64,000 nucleotides of DNA from Streptomyces sp. ICC1 (GTDB lineage Bacteria > Actinomycetota > Actinomycetes > Streptomycetales > Streptomycetaceae). The position numbers were made by a program, and so were the translations under genes. The notes under the pieces are model-generated. The model did no database searches and was not told where the DNA came from. It was given only the letters and a program-made list of their open reading frames with translations. The first letter of the stretch is position 1; every line of letters begins with the position of its first letter. Shown here one piece after another: positions 16,251 to 25,600 of the stretch. The stretch spans positions 6,100,613 through 6,164,612 of the forward strand of contig NZ_CP030287.1 in NCBI RefSeq assembly GCF_003287935.1. The letters are read 5' to 3'.

Positions 16251-17510
16251 TCAGAAGGAGACGGCGTCGCGGATGAGCGGGCAGGTCATGCAGTGTCCGC
16301 CACCGCGCCCGCGCCCGAGTTCGGCACCGACGATGGTGATGACCTCGACACCGGCCTTGCGCAGCAGCGTGTTCGTCTGCGTGTTGCGGTCGTACGTGAA
16401 GACCACGCCGGGCTCCAGGGCGACCGCGTTGTTGCCGCTGTCCCACTGCTGGCGCTCGGAGGCGTACACGTCCCCGCCGGTCTCGATGACCGTCAGCCGG
16501 GGGAGCCCGAGGCCCTTGGCCACGACGTCGACGAACGGGCTCGATCCCTCGTCCGTGATCTCTACGCCCACGGGTTTGTCGCTGGGGCGCAGGGAGAAGG
16601 TGTGCACCGCGTCCATGATCTTGGGATAGAGGGTGACGATGTCGCGGTCGGCGAACGTGAAGACGGTGTCGAGGTGCATGGCGGCGCGCAGCTTGGGCAT
16701 GCCCGCGACGATGACGTGCTGGGCGGCGCCGTTCTTGAACAGGGAGGCGGCGACTTGAGTGATGGCCTGGCGGGAGGTGCGTTCGCTCATGCCCATCAGC
16801 ACGACGCCGTTGCCGACCGGCATGATGTCGCCGCCCTCGAACGTGGCCTGTCCCCAGTTCTGTTCGGGATCGCCCCACCATACGGTGGAGGCCTTGAAGT
16901 CGGGGTGGAAGGTGTAGATCGCCTTCATCAGGAGGGTTTCGTCGTGCCGGGCGGGCCAGTACAGCGGGTTCAACGTGACGCCGCCGTAGAGCCAGCAGGT
17001 GGTGTCGCGGGTGTAGAGGGTGTTGGGGAGGGGCGGCATCAGGTACTCCCGCGCACCGGTCGCCTCGCGCGCGAGCGCCACGTAGCCGGACCGGAAGTCG
17101 TCCGGCAGGTCGGCGGTCGACAGCCCACCGATCAGGAAGTCGGCCAGCTCGCGCGGGGTGAGGGTCTCCAAGAAGGCCCTGGTGTCGTCGAGGAGGCCGA
17201 GGCCGACCTCGTTGGCGGTGATCTTCCGGTCGAGGAGCCAGGTCCTGGCCTCGGCAAGGGCCATGGTCTCGGCGAGCAGGCCGTGCAGCTCGACGACCTC
17301 GACTCCGCGCTGGGTGAGCTTGTTGACGAAGTCCGCGTGATCGCGCTGGGCGTTCTCCACCCACATGACGTCGTCGAAGAGCAGGTCGTCCGCATTGGTG
17401 GGGGTCAAACGGCGGTGCGCGAGCCCGGGTGCGCAGACCAGGACCTTGCGGAGCCTGCCGACCTCGGAGTGGACGCCGAAGGCGGGTCGGGGGGTGCTGT
17501 CGGTGCTCAA
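16251..17510 (-). CDS. arcA: Arginine deiminase
   Basis: 419 residues if started at the TTG at 17510, which follows GAAAGGCG; the longer ATG start lies inside a tandem repeat. It hydrolyses arginine to citrulline and ammonia. Family motifs are complete: [10 protein letters not shown], the catalytic His in [21 protein letters not shown], and the nucleophilic Cys about residue 407 in [13 protein letters not shown]. The protein is cytoplasmic. It is the last gene of an operon with the antiporter genes at 17620 and 19132. No ornithine carbamoyltransferase or carbamate kinase lies nearby, so the ATP-yielding half of the pathway would have to be encoded elsewhere. Confidence 0.93.
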   Translation of the reverse strand: MSTDSTPRPAFGVHSEVGRLRKVLVCAPGLAHRRLTPTNADDLLFDDVMWVENAQRDHADFVNKLTQRGVEVVELHGLLAETMALAEARTWLLDRKITANEVGLGLLDDTRAFLETLTPRELADFLIGGLSTADLPDDFRSGYVALAREATGAREYLMPPLPNTLYTRDTTCWLYGGVTLNPLYWPARHDETLLMKAIYTFHPDFKASTVWWGDPEQNWGQATFEGGDIMPVGNGVVLMGMSERTSRQAITQVAASLFKNGAAQHVIVAGMPKLRAAMHLDTVFTFADRDIVTLYPKIMDAVHTFSLRPSDKPVGVEITDEGSSPFVDVVAKGLGLPRLTVIETGGDVYASERQQWDSGNNAVALEPGVVFTYDRNTQTNTLLRKAGVEVITIVGAELGRGRGGGHCMTCPLIRDAVSF

Positions 17511-17533
17511 CGCGTTGCGCCTTTCGTTGGATG

Positions 17534-17592
17534 GACCGGGGATCAGGCAACCTGACCGGGGATCAGGCAACCTGACCGGGGATCAGGCAACC
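17534..17592. repeat. Three tandem copies of a 20-bp unit
   Basis: The unit GACCGGGGATCAGGCAACCT is repeated at 17534-17553, 17554-17573 and 17574-17592, the last slightly altered, followed by a degenerate half copy. It lies between the antiporter stop and the arginine deiminase start. It could be regulator binding sites or a processing site between cotranscribed genes. Confidence 0.85.
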
Positions 17593-17619
17593 CGATCGGG
17601 GACCGGGTTCAGGTGCGGA

Positions 17620-19080
17620 TCACAGCTCGATCCAGCCCACGGCCAGAGCGAGCACTCCCACAAGAGCGCCGGCGATGGAGACGGCACAGATGACGGCCTC
17701 GCCGGGGGAGAACAGACGCCGGTTCTGCTCCCGCCGCGCCTTGACGAACAGGAACGTCGCCGGGGCGTAGAGGATGAAGGAGACCAGGACCAACTTGAGC
17801 CCGGCGGCGAAGAGCAGGAACGCCGTGTACAGCGTGGCGACCACCGCGATCACCAGTTCCCCGCGCGTGCTCCGCCCGACGGTCTCCTCGCGGCCCGGCC
17901 CGAGGGCGACCTTCACGGCGAAGGCCGCGGCGAGCAGGAAGGGGATCAGGCTCAGCGCGCTGGTCAGGTCGAGCGCGAAGTTGAACGCGTCCGCGGAGAA
18001 CATCGTGACGACCAGGACGACCTGGCTCAGGGACGTGGTCATCAGCAGTGCGGGAACCGGCACGTCCTCGGAGGTGGCCCGCCCCAGGAACCGGGGCATG
18101 TCCTTGTCCTTCGCGGCGACGAAGAGCACTTCCGCGGCCATGAGCGTCCAGGCCAGATAGGCGCCGAGGACGGAGACGATCAGGCCGACGCTGACGAAGA
18201 CCTTGCCCCAGGTGCCGACCGCGTGCTCCAGGACACCGGCCATGGAGGGCTGGCGCAGCTCGGCGATCTCGGCCATCGGCATGATCCCGTAGGACACGAT
18301 GGTGACCGAGGCGAAGACGGCGAAGACGCTGAGGAATCCCAGGACGGTGGCGCGCCCGACGTCCTCGCGCCGCTTGGCGTGCCGGGAGTAGACGCTCGCC
18401 CCCTCGACACCGAGGAAGACGAAGACGGTGGCCAGCATCGTCCCGCGGACCTGGTTGAACAGTGAGCCGGCGTAGTCGGCGCCGCCCCAGTTGGCTGCGA
18501 AGACGTCCGTGTCGAGGCAGAACAGCGCGAGGGCGACGAAGACGAGGATGGGCACGACCTTCGCCACGGTCACGATCTTGTTGATCGCGGCCGCCTCTTT
18601 GACTCCGCGGCGGATCAGCAGGAAGAACGCCCACAAGCCGACCGAGGAGAGGATGACGGCGAGCAGGGTGTCCCCGTCGCCGAGCGCGGGCCAGATCGCG
18701 CCGATCGTCGACATGATGAGCACCCAGTAGGTGACGTTGCCGACGCACGCGCTCGCCCAGTAGCCGAAGGCGGAGAAGAACCCGAGGTACTCCCCGAATC
18801 CGGCCTTGGCGTAGGCGTACACGCCCGCGTCGAGGTCGGGCCTGCGCACCGCGAGGGTCTGGAACACGAACGCGAGCATCAGCATGCCCGTACCGGCGAT
18901 CGCCCAGGCGATCAGGGCGCCCGCAACCCCCGTCTCCTGGGCGAAGCGGCGCGGTAGGGAGAACACCCCGGCGCCGACCATCGAGCCGACCACCATCGCG
19001 GTCAGTGTCAGCAGCGTCAACTTGACGGCCGGCTTGCCCGCGGTGGTCGCCGCCGCGTCGTTGGTCTCGGCGTTGCTCAT
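17620..19080 (-). CDS. arcD: Arginine/ornithine-type APC antiporter
   Basis: 486 residues with about 12-13 membrane helices. The first helix shows the APC substrate motif (VVGSMVGAGVFSLPRRFAQ), and the next carry GALIAWAIAGTGMLMLAFVF. The sequence resembles the basic amino acid/polyamine antiporter branch (ArcD, LysP-like exchangers). Together with arcA directly downstream, it most likely exchanges arginine for citrulline or ornithine. The ATG at 19080 begins MSNAETNDAAATTAGKP. The specific substrate is inferred from context. Confidence 0.86.
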   Translation of the reverse strand: MSNAETNDAAATTAGKPAVKLTLLTLTAMVVGSMVGAGVFSLPRRFAQETGVAGALIAWAIAGTGMLMLAFVFQTLAVRRPDLDAGVYAYAKAGFGEYLGFFSAFGYWASACVGNVTYWVLIMSTIGAIWPALGDGDTLLAVILSSVGLWAFFLLIRRGVKEAAAINKIVTVAKVVPILVFVALALFCLDTDVFAANWGGADYAGSLFNQVRGTMLATVFVFLGVEGASVYSRHAKRREDVGRATVLGFLSVFAVFASVTIVSYGIMPMAEIAELRQPSMAGVLEHAVGTWGKVFVSVGLIVSVLGAYLAWTLMAAEVLFVAAKDKDMPRFLGRATSEDVPVPALLMTTSLSQVVLVVTMFSADAFNFALDLTSALSLIPFLLAAAFAVKVALGPGREETVGRSTRGELVIAVVATLYTAFLLFAAGLKLVLVSFILYAPATFLFVKARREQNRRLFSPGEAVICAVSIAGALVGVLALAVGWIEL

Positions 19081-19131
19081 GGCTTCCTTCGTCTACGACT
19101 CTCGGTGGTGGGGGCTGCCGCGGGCTGTCGG

Positions 19132-20664
19132 CTACGGGCCGATGGAGGCCCCGGACCCGGACCCGCCCTCGGAGCCGGTCACCGACCCGGCCTCGGGCGG
19201 TGCGATTTTCTCGATCTTGAACCCGGTGATGCCGTAGAGGACGCTCAGGGCCGGGCTGGCGTAGTTGAAGATGGCGAACGGGGCGTAAGTCAGGGTGGGG
19301 ACGCCGAGCACCGCTCCCATGAACGCGCCGCAGGAGTTCCACGGGACGAGCGCGGAGGTGACCGTGCCGCTGTCGGCGCAGAGACGGGACAGGTTCGTCG
19401 GTGCGAGCCCGCGCTTCTCGAACTCCAGACGGAACACCCGCGAGGGCAGAACGAGGGCGATGTACTGGTCACCGGCGACGACGTTCAGGCCGAAGGCGCA
19501 GGCGAACACGGTGAGGAACAGTCGGCCGGTGCTCTTCGCCGAGCGGATCAGTGGGTTCACGAGCCGGGCGATGAGGCCGAACTCCTCCAGCACGGCACCG
19601 AAGGTGACCGCACCGATGATCAGCCAGAGGGTGAGGAGCATGCTGTCCATGCCGCCACGTGAGAGCAGCTGGTCGATCAGCGGGATGCCGGACTGGATGG
19701 AGAATCCGTTCGCCATGGCGAGCCAGATGCCCTTCAGCGACTCGAACACGACGTTTCCGGACCCGGCGACGAAGTCCCGCATCACGGAGGGCTGCAGGAA
19801 CGCGCCGAGCACGCCCGCGAAGAGGGCCGCGCCGATGAGGGCGAGCGAGGCCGGCACCTTCCTGACCGACAGGAAGGCCAGGAGGGCGAGAGGGAGAAGG
19901 TTCAAGGGAGTGATGTGGTAGATGTCGCCGAGGCGGGCGAGCTCGATGTCCTCTCCGACCGGGTTGACCACGTCGGCACCCTTGACCAGGCCGATCACCA
20001 GGAAGACCGCGAAGGCGATGACGAACGCGGGCAGTGACGTCCACGCCTGGCGTTTGATGTGCTCGTGGACGTCGACCTTCACCATCTGGGCGGTCAGCAC
20101 CGTCGTCTCCGACAGGGGGGAGAGCTTGTCTCCGAGGTACGCGCCCGAGATCACCGCACCGGCTGTGATCGCCGTGGACACGCCGATCATGTCCGCGACC
20201 CCGACCAATCCCACACCGATCGTGCCCGCGGTCGTCCAGGAACTCCCGATGCTCATGGCGATGACGCCGCAGATGACGGCCGTGGCCGCGTAGTACCAAC
20301 TCGGTGAGAGCACCTGGATGCCGTAGTACACCAAGGTCGGGATGGTCCCGGAAAGGTTCCACACCCCGATCAGGGCGCCCACCGCCAGGAGGATGAACAC
20401 CGCGCTGGTGATCGACGAAAGGGCGCGCTGGCCCGCCTGCTGCACCGCACTCCACGGGTGGCCGTTCTTCATCGCCACCAGCGCCGCAGCCATCGCACAC
20501 AGCACCAGGGCCACCTGGATCGGCCCGTCCAGCGCGTCGAGCCCGAAGAGGGCCAGGGACCCGGCGACCAGTACGGCCAGCACCACCAGGGGCACGATCG
20601 AGTCGAGCAGGGACGGCTCGCGCAGCGGAGGGCCCGGTGCTTCGCCTTCTTCCTCGTCCCGCAT
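19132..20664 (-). CDS. nhaC: NhaC-family Na+/H+ antiporter-like transporter
   Basis: 510 residues from the ATG at 20664, with about 11-12 membrane helices. The signature IGSSWTTAGTIGVGLVG, KLSPLSETTVLTA and NVVAGDQYIALVLPSR segments are typical of NhaC antiporters. It is first in the operon, with 51 bp to arcD. Antiporters of this family can also exchange organic ions, so a role in arginine deiminase exchange or in handling the alkalinisation it causes is possible. The acidic N-terminus (MRDEEEGEAPG) and Gly/Ser-rich C-terminus are extra to the family core. Confidence 0.86.
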   Translation of the reverse strand: MRDEEEGEAPGPPLREPSLLDSIVPLVVLAVLVAGSLALFGLDALDGPIQVALVLCAMAAALVAMKNGHPWSAVQQAGQRALSSITSAVFILLAVGALIGVWNLSGTIPTLVYYGIQVLSPSWYYAATAVICGVIAMSIGSSWTTAGTIGVGLVGVADMIGVSTAITAGAVISGAYLGDKLSPLSETTVLTAQMVKVDVHEHIKRQAWTSLPAFVIAFAVFLVIGLVKGADVVNPVGEDIELARLGDIYHITPLNLLPLALLAFLSVRKVPASLALIGAALFAGVLGAFLQPSVMRDFVAGSGNVVFESLKGIWLAMANGFSIQSGIPLIDQLLSRGGMDSMLLTLWLIIGAVTFGAVLEEFGLIARLVNPLIRSAKSTGRLFLTVFACAFGLNVVAGDQYIALVLPSRVFRLEFEKRGLAPTNLSRLCADSGTVTSALVPWNSCGAFMGAVLGVPTLTYAPFAIFNYASPALSVLYGITGFKIEKIAPPEAGSVTGSEGGSGSGASIGP

Positions 20665-20815
20665 CCCGGCCCCGTTCGCGCATGGGCATCGGCCATGAGG
20701 CCGCACCCCTCCGACGAAGTGGAATATAGCCCCAAATCGGCAGATATCCCGTAACTGGGTGGGTGTCGCGACCTGACGGCCGAAGTCGACCCGCGGGCCT
20801 GTCGAGCGAACGGTG

Positions 20816-22288
20816 CTACAGGCCCGCCCTCGTCAGCAGCCCCTCCATGTGCTTGACGGGAAGGAACGGCGAGGCGGCAGCGGCTTCCGCGACGTCCGCC
20901 GTGGAGTCGGTGAGCAACCGCAGCAGAGAGGGGAGCGGGAGGTTGCGGTGGGGCGCGACCGCGTGGCGGACCCGGGGTTCGGGGTCGGAGGCCAGCTTCT
21001 CGGCCAGGCCTGGGGGAAGGTCGGGGTCCCGGGGTGCGAAGGAACGGAGCCGGGGTTGAGCGTCAGTGGCGAAGCGGCGCAGGGTTTCTGCGGGGAACGA
21101 GAGAACCTCGGCCTTGTCCCACCAGAACGTGTGCTTGTCCCGCCAACGGTAGGCGCGCTCGATCCTCTCGGCGGTCTCGGGATCGACCAGATGGGGGGAC
21201 GTGCTTGCCATGGTGAGGCGGACGGTCTCCTCCTCGTCGTCGAGCAGTTGAGCCACCGCGTGGACGGGGAGGGTCTCGCTGCCGGCCGCTGAGACTCGGA
21301 AGCTGACATAGGGCGAGTCGATGTGCGGAAGCGGATCGGCCGTGACCCAGGGCAGGTCCAGCCTCCGCAGATCCTCTTCGGCCATGCCGTCTCGATGCCA
21401 CTGCCGGACCGCTTCGGCGTCGGCGTCAGGGCCCGGCCTGGCCATCGAACGCGACAGCTCGTGCACCGAGGCGCAGATCTGCGCGCGCACGTCCTCCGGC
21501 GTATCGGGGCGGCCGAAGATGTTCACCCGGACGTTCAGCGCCGGATCGACGGCAAGGGCCTCGAGCACCGACCGGGGCAAGTCGGGATGCCCGGCGAGTT
21601 CGGCACGTACCTTGCTGTTCGGATCCTCGGCGAGCTGCCGGAGGGTGTCCGCGCCGAGCGCGGCGTGCATCACCGCGCCCACCCGGGTCGCGGGGTCCGC
21701 CAACAGCGCCGGCAGCAGGTCCGACGGCGGTATCGGATGAGGCCAGTCCGCGAAGTAGGTCGAACAGGCCGCGGCGCGGACCTTCGGCTCGGGATCGGTC
21801 AGCAGGATCCGGCGGACCGCTTCCGGCGCTTGTGGCCAGTGCGTCGCCAGCGCGGCGCGGATCGCGGGGTCGGAGTCGGAGACGAGGCGGGCCCGGAGGT
21901 CGGGCGGCGTGCCACGGCTGTTGGCCAGGTACGTGCGGACCTGCGGATCGGGGTCGTCGATGAGTCGCTCCAGCATCTCCCTCGGCGCGGTGGCGGAGCG
22001 GATGACGAGTGCGGACCGCACCGATTTGTCCCGATGGCCGGCCAGAAGGATGCGGAACCGGTCCGGTAGCCGGTCGTTGAGCGCCAGGCTATGCAGGAGC
22101 CAGTGGTCGTCGATCGCGATGATCTCGGCGATCAGGTCCTCGGTGAGGTCTGGACGCCCTGCCACTCTCCCGCGATCCCCCTGCCAGGCGAACAGGCGCC
22201 GGACCATGGAAGCGGGCAATGCGGGGTTCGCCGCCAAACCGTTCACCACACCGTCGAGGTGGACAGGAGTCAGGTCGTCAGCGTCCAT
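20816..22288 (-). CDS. Leucine-rich-repeat-variant (LRV) / HEAT-like repeat protein
   Basis: 490 residues from the ATG at 22288; an alternative ATG at 22345 is in frame. Nearly the whole protein is made of ~24-residue helical repeats of LRV type, for example PEAVRRILLTDPEPKVRAAA, LRQLAEDPNSKVRAELAGHP and LPRSVLEALAVDPALNVRVN. These form a right-handed solenoid for protein or nucleic-acid contact. No catalytic motif. It stands back to back with the caspase-STAND-glycosyltransferase gene with 341 bp between. A second LRV protein is at 42613. Physical partnership with the fusion protein is possible but untested. Confidence 0.83.
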   Translation of the reverse strand: MDADDLTPVHLDGVVNGLAANPALPASMVRRLFAWQGDRGRVAGRPDLTEDLIAEIIAIDDHWLLHSLALNDRLPDRFRILLAGHRDKSVRSALVIRSATAPREMLERLIDDPDPQVRTYLANSRGTPPDLRARLVSDSDPAIRAALATHWPQAPEAVRRILLTDPEPKVRAAACSTYFADWPHPIPPSDLLPALLADPATRVGAVMHAALGADTLRQLAEDPNSKVRAELAGHPDLPRSVLEALAVDPALNVRVNIFGRPDTPEDVRAQICASVHELSRSMARPGPDADAEAVRQWHRDGMAEEDLRRLDLPWVTADPLPHIDSPYVSFRVSAAGSETLPVHAVAQLLDDEEETVRLTMASTSPHLVDPETAERIERAYRWRDKHTFWWDKAEVLSFPAETLRRFATDAQPRLRSFAPRDPDLPPGLAEKLASDPEPRVRHAVAPHRNLPLPSLLRLLTDSTADVAEAAAASPFLPVKHMEGLLTRAGL

Positions 22289-22419
22289 GAAGTCCAGGGT
22301 GCCAGGCAGCCGGCCGAGTTGAGGGGTTCCTGGAGCGATTGGCATCCTCGTCGGCTCCATCCGCCAGGACTCCACCCCCGGCGGATGGAGCCGGGAGCGT
22401 TCACGACCGCGACCATCAA

Positions 22420-22560
22420 CAGGCTGCGCGGTACGTCCGGCAGCGCCCCGCGCACCTCGCTCTCGTCCAGCACGTAGGCAGGTCGGCCGAAGTCGTCGCC
22501 GATTTCGGTGAGGGGAACTCTGTCAACGTGAACGTGACGAACTCCGGCGGACGGCCGGCG
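22420..22560 (-). pseudogene. Remnant of a diaminopimelate-decarboxylase-like N-terminus
   Basis: Minus-strand reading gives VPLTEIGDDFGRPAYVLDE, close to the N-terminus of LysA-type decarboxylases (VPLTEIA-EFGTP-YVLDEAD). A one-base frameshift then continues as RCRTYRAAC, again as in that family. Only about 45 codons survive; nothing of the PLP barrel follows. The rest of the 22289-22629 gap shows no gene. It marks a deletion or insertion scar beside the conflict-type gene. Confidence 0.55.
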
Positions 22561-22629
22561 TGCTGATCTAGTGTCGATGCGCGGGGAACGGGTGCGCGTA
22601 CGAGGTTGAGACGGGGAGAGGGGGCGGCC

Positions 22630-25600
22630 GTGGGCGATGTCGACACGGGGAATGTCGGTGTCGGTTCGGGACGCCGTTACGCGCTCGTGGTGGGCGTCTC
22701 GAACTACGCATCGGATCTTCCCGACCTGCCCGGAGCCGTGGAGGACGCCCAGCGGCTGGCCGACCGGCTGGCCTCGATGGGATACGAGCGGGTGCTGGCG
22801 GAGATCTCGGCCGATCCCACGTCGGCGGTTCTGCGGCGCGGTATCAGCGAATGGGCCGGCGAGGCCATGCTGGGACCGGACGACGTGGTGGTCGCCTACT
22901 TCAGCGGGCACGGCGTCCTGCGCGAGGGCCGGCACTACCTGCTCGGATCCGACGACGAGCCGGACCGGCGGCACTCGGGTCTCGCCGGAGCCGACCTCGT
23001 CGGCTTGGTGGCGGACAGTCTGGCGGGGCACTCGCTCACCCTCATCGACACCTGCCACGCAGGCGCCGTGGTGAACGACGTGGCGCAGTGGAGCGCCGAG
23101 TTGGGACGTGCCGGGCGTCAAGGAACAGCGAGCTGGGTGCTGACCTCTGCCCGGGGCGCCAAACCCGCATACGGCGGAGTCCTGGTGGACGCGTTGGAGG
23201 ACGTCTTCGCCAGGCCGTCGGCCGGTCCGCGGCAGCGCTTTCTCGATGTGCGCGAGGTGACGGAACGGGTCAACCGGTACTTCGCCGAGCACGAGGTGCC
23301 CCAGCGGGCGGGCCTGGTGGGCCCCGGGGCAGGCGGAGCGGATCCGTTCTTCCCCAATCCCGCCTTCGTGCCCGGGCTTCCGCGCGACGCGCTCGACGTG
23401 GCGAGCGTCGTCAGGATCCGGCAGGCGCAGCAAGACCACTTCGAGCCGCGGAGCAGGGGTGTCGCGCATGCCGCGGAACCGGGGGACTTCTTCTTCGGAC
23501 GCACCGAGGCGTTGACCCGGGTCGCCCAATGGCTACGGTCGCCCCACTCCGGGCGCAGGGCCCTGGTGGTCACCGGAAGTCCGGGTTCCGGCAAGAGCGC
23601 AGTGCTCGGCCGGGTGCTGGCGCTCACCGACCCGGACAGTCCCGCCCGCCTGAGCACCGCCCCCGAGGCGCTGCCGCCCCCGGACCTGACCGTCATCCCG
23701 CTGCAGGGCCGCGGCAGCACGGCCGAAACCGTCACCGCCGACTTGTCGGCGGTGCTCGACCTGCCGACCACCGACCGGGAAGGCGTCCTCAGGGCGCTGG
23801 GTGCGCGGACCGATCCCGTCGTGGTCTTGCTCGACGCCTTGGACGAGTTCGAACCGGACGAGTACCGCCGGGTCGTCGCCGACTTGGTGCGGCCGCTGAC
23901 CTCCCTGCCGGCGGTCCGGCTGATCATCGGTACCCGCCGGGCTCAACTGGCCGAGCTCGGTGCGCCCGTCGACGTCATCGACCTCGACGCGCCGGAGTTC
24001 CGGGACGAGGAAGGCCTCCGGGCGTACGCGTACCACCTCCTGGTCGACGACCGGACCCGACAGAGCGCCGGCCGTCGCCGGGTGTACCGCGAGGCCCCGG
24101 CCCGTGCCGCGACCGCCGCCGAGGCCATCGCCCGCGAGGCAGGACCCTCATTCCTCGCCGCGCAGCTGGCGGCACACGCCCTTGTCCATGCAGCGGGCCC
24201 GGCGGACTCCGGACCACCGGAGCTGTCACCGGCCCAGCACCTGCCGGATCCCTTCCGTGACGCCCCGGGGTGGTTCGAGAGCTGCCTCGACCGCTTCGGC
24301 CCCGACCGGTCGCGGGTCGTACGCCTCCTGCTGCCCCTCTCCTACGCCCAGGGTCCGGGCCTGCCGATGACGCTGTGGCCCGCGATGGCGGAAGCGCTCA
24401 CGCACGAGCGGTACACGGACGACGATCTGCGCAGGTTTCTCGCACGGGGAAGCGCCCTCGTCACCGAGACCGCGCTCCCGACCGGCACGGTCTACAGGCT
24501 CTTCCACCAGTTGCTTGCCGAGCACCTGCAAGGTTCCGGGCAGGACCAGGTCCGGCACCGCCGGATGGTGAGGGCCCTCACGGAACGGGTACCCGTCCTG
24601 GCGTCCGGCGAGCGGGACTGGGCCTCCGCGGACCCGTACATCCACGAGCACCTGGCCACGCACGCGGCGGCCGGCCACGTACTGGGCGACCTGCTGCAAG
24701 ACGCCGGCTACCTGCGCCACGCCGCCCCGGAGCCACTGCTCCGTGCCCTCGCCGACAGCGCGGCCATCGGCCCCGCCCGGCCGCCGGGAGACAGGAGCCC
24801 CTCCGCTCCGTCCGGCCCGGACGCTCGCACGGAGGCGGCCGATCAGGCTGCCTCGCACCTCCTGTCCGCCCAGCCGAACGTCCTGGTCGTCGCGACGGAG
24901 TGGTTCTCCGCCCACGGCGGCCTGAGCACCCTCAACCGCCATCTCTGCGTGGCCCTCGCCGCCGCGGGCGCCAGGGTCTTCTGCGTCGTCCTCGGCGCCG
25001 AGGACTCCGAGGTCGCCGACGCGGCGACGAAGGGCGTCGCGCTCCTGTGTCACCCGGGTGCCCCGGGCGCGCCCGAGTACGGCAGGCTCACCCGCCGCCC
25101 CGCACTCCCGCCCGGGGTGGAGCCCGACCTGATCATCGGGCACGCGCGCATCACCGGTCCGGCCGCAGCCCACCTGCATGAGGACTTCTTCCCGGGGGCC
25201 CGGCGGCTGCACTTCGTCCACATGGCACCGGACGAGATCGAATGGCACAAGCTCGACGACACCACGGACAAGGCGGATCGAGCGGAGGAGCGCACCGAGA
25301 TCGAACGCCGGTTGGGCGCTTCCGCCCACCGCGTCGTCGCGGTGGGCCCCCGTCTGCACGCCCGGTTCCGCAACGAACTCTGCGACACCGAAGCGCCGGA
25401 GCCCTTGAGGCTCGACCCGGGCTTCGACCTCCCGGGTTCGACCCTGCCGACCGTGCGTACCCCGCCTCCCGGCAGTCCGCACAAGGTGCTGCTGCTCGGC
25501 CGGACCGACGACGCCCGGCTCAAGGGAGTCGACCTGGCGGCTCGTGCCTGCGGCTTGGTGCACGACCTGCGCACCAAGGCATCGGCCGAGCCGATCGAAC

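Noticed and set aside
17534..17592. Repeat block as a CRISPR array
   Set aside because: Three contiguous 20-bp copies without spacers or cas genes.
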